Positions 1-9,271 of a DNA stretch of 64,000 bases are shown here, piece after piece. The notes beneath the pieces are model-generated. The model was not told the DNA's origin. It did no database searches and was given only the letters and a program-made list of their open reading frames with translations. A program made the position numbers and the translations under genes. Source of the DNA: Chryseobacterium sp. (GTDB lineage: Bacteria; Bacteroidota; Bacteroidia; Flavobacteriales; Weeksellaceae); the NCBI GenBank assembly GCA_003248755.1, contig QFQW01000003.1:1-64000 (forward strand), written 5' to 3'. The stretch's first letter is position 1. Each line of letters starts with the position of its first letter.

Positions 1-921
1 GGAAGGAGAAATATTCTGACGCTTAAACAAATCCTGGCTACTAAAATACAAGAGCATTTCAATGCTGCATTATATGAGCAATTCCGTGATAAAATTGGAG
101 AACTGATTATTGGGGAAGTTCACCATATCCGTCACAAACATGTGATATTGCTGGATGATGAAGGTAATGAATTTATCCTCCCAAAAGAAAATCAGATTCC
201 TTCTGATTTTTTCAAAAAAGGAGATAGTGTCAGAGCAATAGTTGAAAGTGTAGATTTCCGGGGATCAAAACCTCAGATTACAGTTTCTAGAACTGCACCT
301 AAATTTTTGGAAGAATTATTGGAGCTTGAGATTCCTGAAATCCAAGACGGAACCATCATTTTGAAAAAAGTTGTTAGAATACCGGGTGAAAAAGCGAAAA
401 TTGCTGTAGATGCTTATGATGACAGAATTGATCCGGTTGGAGCTTGTGTGGGAGTTAAAGGGTCTAGAATTCACGGAGTTGTAAGGGAATTGAGAAACGA
501 AAATATCGACGTTATCCAATGGTCAAAAAACCCTGAGATTCTTGTAAAAAGAGCTTTGGGAAATATTACTATTAATAAAATTGAAGTTAACCCGGAAACT
601 AATTATGCTTTGGTTTACACACCGGTTGACGAGATTTCTAAAGTTATTGGTAAACAAGGTCAAAATATCAAATTAGCTTCTTGGTTGTCTGGATATGAGA
701 TTGATGTTTACAGAGAAACTTCGGAAGATGATGATGTTGAATTGGTAGAATTCAATGATGAGATTGAGTCTTGGATTATTGATGAATTCAAGAAAGTTGG
801 ATTAAATACTGCAAGAAGTGTCCTTGATAAAGACACAGAAGCATTATTGAATATTGTTGACTTAGAAGAAGAAACTATCGAAGAGGTAAAAAGTATTCTA
901 AGAGAAGAATTGGAAGGATAA
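1..921 (+). CDS. nusA: Transcription termination/antitermination protein NusA, 5'-truncated by window edge
   Basis: NusA binds RNA polymerase and nascent RNA and modulates pausing, termination and antitermination. The reading frame is open from base 1, so the start lies upstream; 306 residues are visible and roughly the first 100 are missing. The S1 domain is at about visible residues 30-105. KH1 follows with the NusA-typical IDPVGACVGVKGSRIHGV, then KH2 with VIGKQGQNIKLASWLSG. The C-terminus is a short acidic helical tail, as in other Bacteroidota NusA, without the repeats found in E. coli. infB follows after 100 bases, the common (rimP)-nusA-infB order. A GTG at 142 could be misread as a start, but it lies inside the S1 domain. 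Confidence 0.97.
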   Translation, partial: GRRNILTLKQILATKIQEHFNAALYEQFRDKIGELIIGEVHHIRHKHVILLDDEGNEFILPKENQIPSDFFKKGDSVRAIVESVDFRGSKPQITVSRTAPKFLEELLELEIPEIQDGTIILKKVVRIPGEKAKIAVDAYDDRIDPVGACVGVKGSRIHGVVRELRNENIDVIQWSKNPEILVKRALGNITINKIEVNPETNYALVYTPVDEISKVIGKQGQNIKLASWLSGYEIDVYRETSEDDDVELVEFNDEIESWIIDEFKKVGLNTARSVLDKDTEALLNIVDLEEETIEEVKSILREELEG

Positions 922-1021
922 TAAATCAGAGAATAGAAATAATTTCTGAGAACTAAATTTAATAAAAAGAAAAATTAAAGCTATAAGCTTAAAACGCTAA
1001 AGCCAAAAGCAAATTATATTT

Positions 1022-3886
1022 ATGCCAAAAATAAGATTAAATAAAGCCGTTAAAGAACTTAACATATCTATACCAAGAGCTGTGGAATATCTCCAAAGCA
1101 AAGGGATAGGTGTGGACAGTAATCCTAACGCTCTATTAGAAGAACAGGCATTTTCTGCATTAGAAGCTGAGTTCCGAAAAGATGGAGAACAAAGAAAAGC
1201 TTCTCATGAGGTTGTGATTTCTAAAGTTCCTGATGAAAAATTAGCAATTGAAGAAAAAACTCCTGAGGTAATAAGAGCCAAAGCAAACGTACCTTCTGAA
1301 CCTAAAGTTCTAGGTAAAATTGACCTTAATCCAACAAAATCTGCTGTAGAAGTTCCAACTCCAGTAGCTAAAGAAGAGATTAAAGAGGAAAAGCAAAAAC
1401 CGGAAGTTGTAAAAAAAGAGGAAAAACAGGAGTTCAAAGTATTAGATAAGATTGATTTGTCTAAGCTGGATACTGGAAAGCCAAAAGTTGTTACAAAAGA
1501 AAAAGAAGTGGAGAAAGCTCCTGTTCAAGAAGTCAAAATAGCTGAACCAAAAGTGGAGCCAACTCCTGTTAAAGAAACCCCTGCAACTCCAGAATCTGAT
1601 GAACCTCAAAAAATTGAGACTGTTTATCAGAAACTTGATGGTCCAAAAATTTTGAAACAAACCGTTGATCTTTCGCAGTTTAATAAACCAAAACCATCAG
1701 GGAATTCTAATAACAACGCTGCTAAGAAAAAGAGAAAGCGTATTACAAAAGATACTCCCGGACAAAATAATGCCGGACAAAGCAATAATCAACAAGGAGG
1801 CGGTAATAACCAAAATAGTGGAAACCGTGGAGGTAACAACAATAACCGCCCACAAGGCCAAGGTGGTAATAACCAAAATGGTGGAAACCGTGGCGGAAAT
1901 AATAACAACAATCGTGGAAATAACAATAACCGCGGTAACAATAATAACAGAGGAGGTCAGCGTGTAATGCCTGTTGAGCTTACCGATGAACAAGTTAAAA
2001 ATCAAATTAAAGAAACTCTAGAAAAACTTACCAATAAAGGAGGGAAATCTAAAGGTTCTAAATACAGAAAAGAGAAAAGAACTTGGAGAAGAGAGCAAGA
2101 TGAACTTCAACAAGAACTTGATGCTCAAGATAGAACATTAAAAGTTACCGAATTCATTACTGTGAGCGAATTAGCTTCGCTGATGAATGTAAGCGCAACA
2201 GAAGTTATTTCTGCTTGTTTTTCATTGGGAGTGATGGTAACAATGAACCAACGTCTTGAGGCTGATACATTGATGCTTGTTGCAGACGAGTTCGGATATA
2301 AAATCGAATTCTCTGATGCTGATGTTGAGGAAGCGGCGGCAGAAGAAGAACCGGATGCCGAAGAAGATTTGCTGCCAAGAGCACCTGTTGTAACAGTAAT
2401 GGGACACGTGGATCACGGTAAAACATCATTGTTGGATTACATTAGAAAAACAAATGTAATTGCTGGAGAGTCCGGAGGTATCACACAGCACATCGGAGCT
2501 TATAATGTTAAGTTGGAAAACGGACAAAGAATTACATTCCTTGATACACCTGGTCACGAGGCGTTTACTGCCATGAGAGCTAGAGGTGCTCAGATTACCG
2601 ATATTGCAATTATTGTTGTTGCAGCGGATGATGATGTAATGCCACAAACAAAAGAAGCTATTGCTCATGCGCAGGCTGCAGGTGTTCCGATGATTATTGC
2701 AATCAATAAAGTTGATAAGACAGGAGCTAATCCTGACAAAATCAGAGAACAACTTTCTGCTATGAATGTCTTGGTTGAAGAATGGGGTGGAAATGTACAG
2801 GCTCAAGAAATCTCTGCTAAGTTTGGTAATAATGTAGATATACTATTAGAAAAAGTTTTACTTCAAGCAGAAATGTTAGAATTAAAATCAAATCCAAATA
2901 AGCAGGCAAGTGGAGTAATCATAGAAGCTGCCTTGGATAAAGGGCGTGGATATGTTGCAACCATGTTGGTGCAAAACGGAACCTTAACTGTTGGTGATTA
3001 TGTTCTTGCAGGAAAAAATCACGGTAAAGTAAAAGCTATGTTGGATGAACGTGGTAAAGCTATGGAAAAAGCCGGTCCATCTATTCCGGTTACTATTCTA
3101 GGTTTGGACGGAGCGCCAACTGCAGGGGATAAATTTAGAGTTTTTGCTGATGAAAAAGAAGCTAAAACGATTGCAAATAAAAGAGAACAGCTTCAGAGAG
3201 AGCAATCAATCAGAACGAAGAAACATCTTACTCTTGATGAGATTGGTCGCCGTATTGCTTTAGGAGATTTCAAAGAATTAAATATTATCCTCAAGGGGGA
3301 TGTGGATGGATCTGTTGAAGCATTGGCTGATCAGTTGCAAAGATTGTCAACTGAAGAGATTCAGGTTAATATTCTTCACAAGGGTGTTGGACAGATTACA
3401 GAAAGCGATATTTTATTAGCTGCTGCATCTGATGCAATTGTAATTGGTTTCAATGTAAGAGCAAGTGTAAGTGCGAAAGATATTGCCGATAAAGAAGAAG
3501 TAGAAATCAGAACTTATTCTATTATCTACAGAGCGATTGATGAAGTTAAGGAAGCGATGGAAGGTTTACTTTCTCCGGAGATTCAGGAACAAGTTATTGG
3601 TAATGTTGAAATCAGAGAGGTATTCAAGATTTCCAAAGTTGGATCGATTGCGGGATGTATGGTTCTTTCAGGTAAAGTAACTAGAAACTCTAAGATCCGT
3701 TTATTGAGAGATGGAATTGTAAAATTCGATGGTGAATTAGAAAGTTTGAAGCGTTTCAAAGACGATGTTAAAGAAGTCACCAAAGGCTATGAATGTGGTC
3801 TTAATATTAAAGGCTATAATGACATAGAAGTCGGTGATATTCTTGAAGTTTACGAAGAAGTCGCTGTTAAGAAAAAGTTAAAATAG
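1022..3886 (+). CDS. infB: Translation initiation factor IF-2
   Basis: This GTPase places initiator tRNA on the 30S subunit and promotes subunit joining. It has 954 residues. An IF2 N-terminal module comes first (about 1-50), followed by a K/E/P/V-rich linker (55-230) and an Asn/Gly/Arg-rich low-complexity block (about 235-318, many NNNRGG units). A second IF2_N-like helical module is at about 375-435. In the G domain, G1 is GHVDHGKT at 461-468, G3 is DTPGHE at 508-513 and G4 is NKVD at about 562-565. Domains II, III and IV follow to the end. The ATG at 1022 begins the expected [14 protein letters not shown] hairpin terminator follows the stop. Identity is certain; the N-terminal low-complexity block is longer and more N/G-rich than in most bacteria. 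Confidence 0.98.
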   Translation: MPKIRLNKAVKELNISIPRAVEYLQSKGIGVDSNPNALLEEQAFSALEAEFRKDGEQRKASHEVVISKVPDEKLAIEEKTPEVIRAKANVPSEPKVLGKIDLNPTKSAVEVPTPVAKEEIKEEKQKPEVVKKEEKQEFKVLDKIDLSKLDTGKPKVVTKEKEVEKAPVQEVKIAEPKVEPTPVKETPATPESDEPQKIETVYQKLDGPKILKQTVDLSQFNKPKPSGNSNNNAAKKKRKRITKDTPGQNNAGQSNNQQGGGNNQNSGNRGGNNNNRPQGQGGNNQNGGNRGGNNNNNRGNNNNRGNNNNRGGQRVMPVELTDEQVKNQIKETLEKLTNKGGKSKGSKYRKEKRTWRREQDELQQELDAQDRTLKVTEFITVSELASLMNVSATEVISACFSLGVMVTMNQRLEADTLMLVADEFGYKIEFSDADVEEAAAEEEPDAEEDLLPRAPVVTVMGHVDHGKTSLLDYIRKTNVIAGESGGITQHIGAYNVKLENGQRITFLDTPGHEAFTAMRARGAQITDIAIIVVAADDDVMPQTKEAIAHAQAAGVPMIIAINKVDKTGANPDKIREQLSAMNVLVEEWGGNVQAQEISAKFGNNVDILLEKVLLQAEMLELKSNPNKQASGVIIEAALDKGRGYVATMLVQNGTLTVGDYVLAGKNHGKVKAMLDERGKAMEKAGPSIPVTILGLDGAPTAGDKFRVFADEKEAKTIANKREQLQREQSIRTKKHLTLDEIGRRIALGDFKELNIILKGDVDGSVEALADQLQRLSTEEIQVNILHKGVGQITESDILLAAASDAIVIGFNVRASVSAKDIADKEEVEIRTYSIIYRAIDEVKEAMEGLLSPEIQEQVIGNVEIREVFKISKVGSIAGCMVLSGKVTRNSKIRLLRDGIVKFDGELESLKRFKDDVKEVTKGYECGLNIKGYNDIEVGDILEVYEEVAVKKKLK

Positions 3887-3895
3887 TGTCAAATT

Positions 3896-3929
3896 AAAAA
3901 AAAATCTAGATTTTTCTAGATTTTTTTTT
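3896..3929 (+). terminator. Rho-independent terminator after infB
   Basis: A perfect inverted repeat built on AAAATCTAGA / TCTAGATTTT has a T-rich loop and runs into a T9 tract. It sits 10 bases after the infB stop and before the next gene, so it probably ends the nusA-infB transcript. Confidence 0.85.
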
Positions 3930-3966
3930 AATTTTATCATATTATAATTATATAAATAAAATTATT

Positions 3967-5307
3967 ATGAAAAAAATTCTATTTTCGTGTCTTGCATTAA
4001 TGTTTGCAAACAGTGCATTTTCGCAATTCTGGTCAAATCAATTTACAGGTTTTGATAGTCCATCTAGAGGAATATTAAGTATTCATGCAAAAGATGCCAA
4101 TAATGTTTGGGCAGTTGCTTTCGATGGAGTCAATGGTGATGATATTCAGGAATTTACTAAAACTTCTAACGGTGGGCAAACGTGGACTGCAGGATATATT
4201 GAGTTAGGAGATTCTTCATTAGGGATTCAAAACATTATTGGAATAAATGAAAATACAGCTTGGGTAATGGCTTCAAGGGAGGCAGATGGTTCGGGTGGAG
4301 TATTTAAAACTATTGATGGAGGTGAGAGTTGGGAATTTCAAATGGGAGGTACAACGCCTAACGAATCTTGGAATAACTGGGTTCATTTTTTTGATGCTAA
4401 TAATGGGGTTTTTATGAGTGATCCTGTAGGTGGATATTTTGAATTATACACAACATCTGATGGGGGAGCTAACTGGACAAGAGTGCCATCGGCTAATATT
4501 CCAGCTCCGTTATCTTCAGAATATGGGTATACATCAGGATATACATATGTTGGTGATACTGTTTTCTTCTATACTAATAAAGGAAGAATCCTAAAATCTG
4601 TAAATAAAGGACTTAATTGGACTGTGGCTCTTCCTACTGGTTATGTTACTGATTTTGGAACAACTACTAATAATGGTTTGATGAGTTTTAGCGATGCAAA
4701 TAAAGGTATTGTATTCAAAAAAACGGCTACTTCGACTGGCGCTCCAACAGCATTAAGTATTTATAGAACAACAAACGGTGGAACAAACTGGGAAACTGTT
4801 AGTTTTTCAGGAATTGATTTCTCTAGCAATATTACAGCAATTTCTTATGTGCCAGGAACTAGTACAATTATTGCTGCTGCAGTTACTCAAGCTGCTCCGG
4901 GTTCATATATTAGTACGGATAACGGATCTACTTGGACTAAATTAGACGCTGTACAACATACTTCTGTAAAATGTATTGCTGATTTGTGTTATTCAGGTGG
5001 CTACTCTAATGCAGGTACCGGCAGTGGAATGTTTAAATCGACTCAATCACTTGCTGTAAATGAAACTTCAATTAATGGTAAATCTGTAAAAGTATATCCT
5101 AATCCAGTGGCTGATTATTTTAAAGTTGATACTTCTGGATTTGAAGTAGCTAAGTTAAAAATTTCAGTTGTGGATGCTTCAGGGAAATTAATTAAATCGT
5201 TTAATTCTCAAGATTCTTATGATGTTAATGGTCTTGCAAAAGGTGTTTATGTAATCACTATTACAGATGGTAAAAAATCTGAGACGACAAAAATTATTAA
5301 AAAGTAA
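3967..5307 (+). CDS. Secreted beta-propeller (BNR/Asp-box) protein with T9SS type A sorting domain
   Basis: The product has 446 residues. A Sec signal peptide (about 1-19, ending NSAFSQ) is followed by a beta-propeller-like region. Asp-box signatures recur there: DGGESWEF, SDGGANWTRV, NKGLNWTV, TNGGTNWETV and DNGSTWTKL. From about residue 377 comes a C-terminal type IX secretion signal: VYPNP, then VVDASGK, and LAKGVYVITI with a basic end. Such proteins are carried across the outer membrane by the T9SS and the tail is cleaved. The fold resembles sialidase/photosystem-assembly propellers, but the catalytic residues of sialidases are not evident, so an enzyme call is not justified. The gene stands alone between two terminators. 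Confidence 0.88.
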   Translation: MKKILFSCLALMFANSAFSQFWSNQFTGFDSPSRGILSIHAKDANNVWAVAFDGVNGDDIQEFTKTSNGGQTWTAGYIELGDSSLGIQNIIGINENTAWVMASREADGSGGVFKTIDGGESWEFQMGGTTPNESWNNWVHFFDANNGVFMSDPVGGYFELYTTSDGGANWTRVPSANIPAPLSSEYGYTSGYTYVGDTVFFYTNKGRILKSVNKGLNWTVALPTGYVTDFGTTTNNGLMSFSDANKGIVFKKTATSTGAPTALSIYRTTNGGTNWETVSFSGIDFSSNITAISYVPGTSTIIAAAVTQAAPGSYISTDNGSTWTKLDAVQHTSVKCIADLCYSGGYSNAGTGSGMFKSTQSLAVNETSINGKSVKVYPNPVADYFKVDTSGFEVAKLKISVVDASGKLIKSFNSQDSYDVNGLAKGVYVITITDGKKSETTKIIKK

Positions 5308-5324
5308 TCGCTTGGTTATAGCAT

Positions 5325-5360
5325 AAAAAAAAGACCATCAATTTTGATGGTCTTTTTTTA
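5325..5360 (+). terminator. Rho-independent terminator after the T9SS-secreted propeller gene
   Basis: A8 GACCATCA, loop ATTT, TGATGGTC T7: a perfect stem with A and T flanks, so it may work in both directions. It lies 17 bases past the stop. Confidence 0.88.
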
Positions 5361-5373
5361 TTAATACCCTATT

Positions 5374-5487
5374 ATGGAAAAGCGATTTAATAACACAAAA
5401 AACGTACACAACGAGATTATGAGATGTCTTTTAATTAGACATTGTCAACCGGATAGTAAAAGGCAAATTCCCGGAAATAATGCTTAA
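5374..5487 (+). CDS. Possible 37-residue small ORF, unknown
   Basis: An ATG-started frame of 37 codons sits between two hairpin terminators and encodes a basic peptide with a single CLLIRHC patch. Only three bases separate its stop from the hairpin at 5490-5517. That position, a short frame closed by its own terminator, is the only support; no family is recognised and no clear promoter box was found. It could equally be the decayed end of an older gene or a small RNA body. Confidence 0.2.
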   Translation: MEKRFNNTKNVHNEIMRCLLIRHCQPDSKRQIPGNNA

Positions 5488-5489
5488 AA

Positions 5490-5517
5490 AATCCGGAAAA
5501 TATACATTTTCCGGATT
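5490..5517 (+). terminator. Inverted repeat, probable terminator
   Basis: AATCCGGAAAA, six-base loop, TTTTCCGGATT: a perfect 11-bp stem followed by AGTTTTTG. It lies in the gap between the propeller gene and the minus-strand gene ending at 5578, so it could end transcripts from either side. Confidence 0.6.
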
Positions 5518-5577
5518 AGTTTTTGATTAAAAAAAGTGTAAACTTATTTTAGGAGGGACATAATAATATTTTGATTA

Positions 5578-6237
5578 CTATAAAGAGTTAATGAATTTAA
5601 CTAAATCAGCTTCTTTTGAGTAATTGAAGGAAGATTTTTCAATGGTATTTTTGAAATCTGGCAAAGCATCTATCAGTTTATTTTTATTTTTAGGAAACTC
5701 TATTATTTTGCCATTGTTTGCTTCGAGGAAATATACTTCTTTTTGTTTTTTATATTCAGCAGGTCTGTTCTCTTCATAAGAACTTTTAGCCTCTTTTTCT
5801 TTTGTAAGAATGACAGAATCTTTTCTATATAGCTTGATATTGTTTTTTTCTGCTATTAAAAAGAGATAACCTTTTACAGTTTTGTTCCGCTCTGTGTAAC
5901 TAACTAGATTTATTTTTTCTCCAGTTTCTATGATTATACTATTATACTTATCATCTTTAGGTAATACATAAACATTTGCACCGTCTTTTACTTCAATCTC
6001 ATCTTTCATGGCATTATATCTAATTAAAATATTTGAAGCACCATTCTGTATTTCAGCTTTTACATAGTTAATGTATATGAAAGGAGAGCCTTCTATATCA
6101 TATCCACTTTTTGCGCCATCATATAAACCATTTCTGAGTATTCCATTATTCATATTTTGATTGCTCTGAAAAGCTGTGTTCTGAGCATATAATAATGATG
6201 ATGCCAAAAATAGTATTGGATAAATTACTGTTCTCAT
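5578..6237 (-). CDS. Secreted hypothetical protein
   Basis: The product has 219 residues, with a signal peptide (about 1-18, ending SLLYAQ) and no further membrane segment. The mature part is lysine- and glutamate-rich with alternating hydrophobic strands (for example SNILIRYNAMKDEIEV and KGYLFLIAEKNNIKLYRKD), which suggests a small periplasmic or surface beta-rich protein. I recognise no named domain and no catalytic motif. It is divergent from the SusC-type gene, with a 117-base AT-rich intergenic region between them. No function is assigned. Confidence 0.7.
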   Translation of the reverse strand: MRTVIYPILFLASSLLYAQNTAFQSNQNMNNGILRNGLYDGAKSGYDIEGSPFIYINYVKAEIQNGASNILIRYNAMKDEIEVKDGANVYVLPKDDKYNSIIIETGEKINLVSYTERNKTVKGYLFLIAEKNNIKLYRKDSVILTKEKEAKSSYEENRPAEYKKQKEVYFLEANNGKIIEFPKNKNKLIDALPDFKNTIEKSSFNYSKEADLVKFINSL

Positions 6238-6354
6238 AATTTTTTTTAATTAAAGGTAATAATTTAAAATTATAATCATATTTTTTTTATATAATATTTG
6301 GTATTATTAGTAATAATTAACATATTTGCATATTATAATATAAATAGTGTTAAT

Positions 6355-9261
6355 ATGAATGTAAAATTACGTGTATTGAGTATGGGTGTTTTGTTTTTTA
6401 CAGGACAAACTCTTATGGCTCAAAAAGCAACAAAAGACACAACTACGACTAGTCAAAATATAGATGAAGTTGTAGTATTGGGGTATGGTAAGGTTATTTC
6501 CAAACCAAAGGATGTGACAGCCTCAACCACTATCTCTGCAGAAGTTATTGAAAATCGACCAAATGTATCATTTTTAAATTCAATTCAAGGTACTGCGCCA
6601 GGTGTTACAATTTCGTCAATGTCCGGAAGCCCTGGTTCTGCAAAGATTGATGTGATGATTAGAGGTCTTTCTTCTTTGAATTCATCTACAGATCCTTTGT
6701 ATGTGATTGATGGTATATCTTATAGTGCAACGGAATTTAGAAATATTAATGTAAATGATATTGAAACAATATCTATTATTAGGGATGCGGCGGGAACATC
6801 AATATATGGTAATCGAGGAGCTAATGGTGTTGTAAATATTGTTACTAAAAAAGGTCGATTCAATTCTGCTTTGAAAGTTTCATATAGTGGAATGACTGGG
6901 GTAAGTGTTTTGCCAACTAGTAAGTATGAAATGTCAGATGCTAAACAAATTTTAACACTACAGCAACGTTACGGAGCTGGATTAGGAAGCACAATGACGA
7001 CAGACGAAATAGCAAATTATAATGGTATTAATACAGATTGGAAGAAGCATTTTTTTAAACCAAGTATTACTCAACAACATGATGTAAGTTTTGCTGCAGG
7101 AGGACAAGGGCTTAGCTCATATACATCGGTAGGTTATATGAATCAAGGGGGAATTGTACCTACAACAGATTTTCAAAGATTTACAGTTAGAAATAACCTT
7201 AATGGTAAATCGGCAAATGGTAAACTTACCTTTAATACTCAACTTGCCGTTGGTTTTTCTAAAAGAAATCAATTGAATCAGGAAACAAATGATAATATCA
7301 GCAATAACGTTGTACAAAATCCATTACATGGAAGTTTGCTAGGATTGCCAACTATAGCTCCTAATCAATATCTAACCGGACAAGCATTATATAATGCGAT
7401 TGGTACCGATTTTAGTGGAGGGAAGTATATCTATGTTCTAGAAGACATCTTAAGGGAAAATAATCTACCTTCAAAGTTTAATCAAACTTCAGTGTTAGCC
7501 AGTACATCAGTAAGCTATAAAGTAACACCTGATTTAACATTTAACAATAAAACGGGTGTAGATTATAAAAGAAATGACAGGGTCTTTGCGAGGGCACCTT
7601 GGTCTTATTTAGCTTTGGCTGTAGCAGGAACGGCTCTTAAATATCCAGGATTTGAGGTAATGTCTTCAAATCAAGATTTTACTTTTAATAATACAGTTAG
7701 TGCAAACTATCATAAAGAATTGGGTGAGCATACATTGGACCTAGGAGCATATTTTGACTATACAAAAGCAAACTATTTTTATACTTTTCAACAACAAAAT
7801 GGACTTAATCCATTAACATATTCTCCGGGAGCAGGTACAGGATATGTTGATATAGAAACTGTAAATGGAACTAATAATTATGTTCCTCAAATATTAGCAG
7901 CTAAAATTAAAGCAGGAACTGTTTCTTATTTTGGGCAGTTAGATTATGATTATGCAGGGAAGTATGGTGTTAATGCAGTTGTAAGAAGAGATGCAAGTTA
8001 CAGGTTTGTTGACGATTTCAAATGGGGAACATTTTGGTCTGTAGGAGGTAGATGGAATATTGATAAAGAAAATTTTATGGAAGGATCAATATTTGATATG
8101 TTAAAATTAAGAGCATCATATGGAACAAGTGGGAATCAAAATATTTTTGATGGTTATTTAAGATACAGAGACTTAACAGGTACGCTATATGGTAATAACC
8201 CATTGTTTTTTGCCAATAGTAATACAAGAGATTTAAATATTGCAAGTAGCTCTACAACTCCAGGATATAATAATGCTTCAGCATATTTCTTGGGAAGAGT
8301 AGCAAATACTGAACTTCAGTGGGAAGAAGTTAAAATGTCTAATATTGGAGTTGATTTCTCTTTATGGAATAGAAAATTGACAGGATCAATAGATGTTTAT
8401 GAAAAAACAACAGATAAATTATTTAATGATATAAATTTATCTGCGGTTACTGGTCTTTATTCCTTTGATGGGAATAATGGACAAATGAAAAACAAAGGTA
8501 TAGAACTTTCTTTAAGATATAATGCTATTAATAAGGAGGATTTTAAATTATCAATCTTTGCTAATGGATCTTATAACCAAAATAGAATTACTAAAATTAA
8601 TGGAGATTTTCAGGATTTCGGTTCTTATGTTTACCAAGTTGGGAAGCCTGCCTATGAATGGTATCTTGTACCTTACTTAGGAGTAAATCAAGAAACAGGA
8701 GAAATGCAGTTTCTTGCAGCTGATGGCAGTATAACAGAAAAACCAACGGTAAATGATAGACGAAATACTGGAAAAAGTTTTATGCCTAAATATCAGGGAG
8801 GTTTTGGATTTGATTTAGATTTCAAGAATTTTTATTTCAATGTATTATTTTCTTACCAGTTAGATGCATGGAAATTTGATAATCAATATACTTGGCTTTT
8901 GGATCCAACTTCTATTGCCGAATATAATGTCTCTTCTGAATTACTTAATGCTTGGACTCCAGAAAACCATACTAATACTCCTGCATTACATGCTGCTAAC
9001 ACTGGATTAGATGGTTCATCAGACAGATACTTGGTAGACGCATCTTTTGTAAAGCTAAGATCTTTGATGATAGGTTATAATCTACCAAAATCTGTTATTG
9101 GAGAAGGATTTGTTAAATCTCTCAAAATTTTTGTACAAGGTGAGAATTTAGCAATATGGACAAAATGGAAAGGATATGATCCTGAAGGGTTCACTTTATT
9201 TCCCTTAGGAAACTATCCTAATCCAAGAACAATATCATTTGGAACTAGTATTGAATTTTAA
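6355..9261 (+). CDS. SusC/RagA-family TonB-linked outer membrane protein
   Basis: SusC-type proteins form the outer membrane barrel through which a SusD-capped nutrient is imported with TonB energy. This one has 968 residues. The signal peptide (about 1-23) starts at ATG 6355; longer starts would precede it with a hydrophobic stretch that does not belong. Right after the signal comes the SusC signature IDEVVVLGYGK, then the plug (VDVMIRG-like stretch and PLYVIDG, then GNRGANGVVNIVTKKG) and a 22-strand-type barrel ending in SIEF, a terminal aromatic residue. The usual N-terminal carboxypeptidase-like (CarboxypepD_reg) domain is absent. The partner SusD starts 10 bases downstream. The substrate cannot be inferred because no hydrolase or regulator gene is adjacent. 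Confidence 0.93.
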   Translation: MNVKLRVLSMGVLFFTGQTLMAQKATKDTTTTSQNIDEVVVLGYGKVISKPKDVTASTTISAEVIENRPNVSFLNSIQGTAPGVTISSMSGSPGSAKIDVMIRGLSSLNSSTDPLYVIDGISYSATEFRNINVNDIETISIIRDAAGTSIYGNRGANGVVNIVTKKGRFNSALKVSYSGMTGVSVLPTSKYEMSDAKQILTLQQRYGAGLGSTMTTDEIANYNGINTDWKKHFFKPSITQQHDVSFAAGGQGLSSYTSVGYMNQGGIVPTTDFQRFTVRNNLNGKSANGKLTFNTQLAVGFSKRNQLNQETNDNISNNVVQNPLHGSLLGLPTIAPNQYLTGQALYNAIGTDFSGGKYIYVLEDILRENNLPSKFNQTSVLASTSVSYKVTPDLTFNNKTGVDYKRNDRVFARAPWSYLALAVAGTALKYPGFEVMSSNQDFTFNNTVSANYHKELGEHTLDLGAYFDYTKANYFYTFQQQNGLNPLTYSPGAGTGYVDIETVNGTNNYVPQILAAKIKAGTVSYFGQLDYDYAGKYGVNAVVRRDASYRFVDDFKWGTFWSVGGRWNIDKENFMEGSIFDMLKLRASYGTSGNQNIFDGYLRYRDLTGTLYGNNPLFFANSNTRDLNIASSSTTPGYNNASAYFLGRVANTELQWEEVKMSNIGVDFSLWNRKLTGSIDVYEKTTDKLFNDINLSAVTGLYSFDGNNGQMKNKGIELSLRYNAINKEDFKLSIFANGSYNQNRITKINGDFQDFGSYVYQVGKPAYEWYLVPYLGVNQETGEMQFLAADGSITEKPTVNDRRNTGKSFMPKYQGGFGFDLDFKNFYFNVLFSYQLDAWKFDNQYTWLLDPTSIAEYNVSSELLNAWTPENHTNTPALHAANTGLDGSSDRYLVDASFVKLRSLMIGYNLPKSVIGEGFVKSLKIFVQGENLAIWTKWKGYDPEGFTLFPLGNYPNPRTISFGTSIEF

Positions 9262-9271
9262 TAAGAAAAAT

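Noticed and set aside
922..1021. Terminator between nusA and infB
   Set aside because: Only a weak imperfect TCAGA/TCTGA pairing without T-tract; the two genes are more likely co-transcribed.
1665..2005. Long open frames on both strands across the infB low-complexity block
   Set aside because: They arise from the AAC/GGT-type repeat of the Asn/Gly region read in other frames; no family features and fully inside infB.
6298..6354. Upstream start for the SusC-type gene
   Set aside because: It would add 19 hydrophobic residues before a complete signal peptide; the ATG at 6355 gives a normal signal.
9239..9271. SusD start overlapping the SusC gene
   Set aside because: It would bury the lipoprotein signal behind 11 polar residues; ATG 9272 gives a correct lipobox distance.
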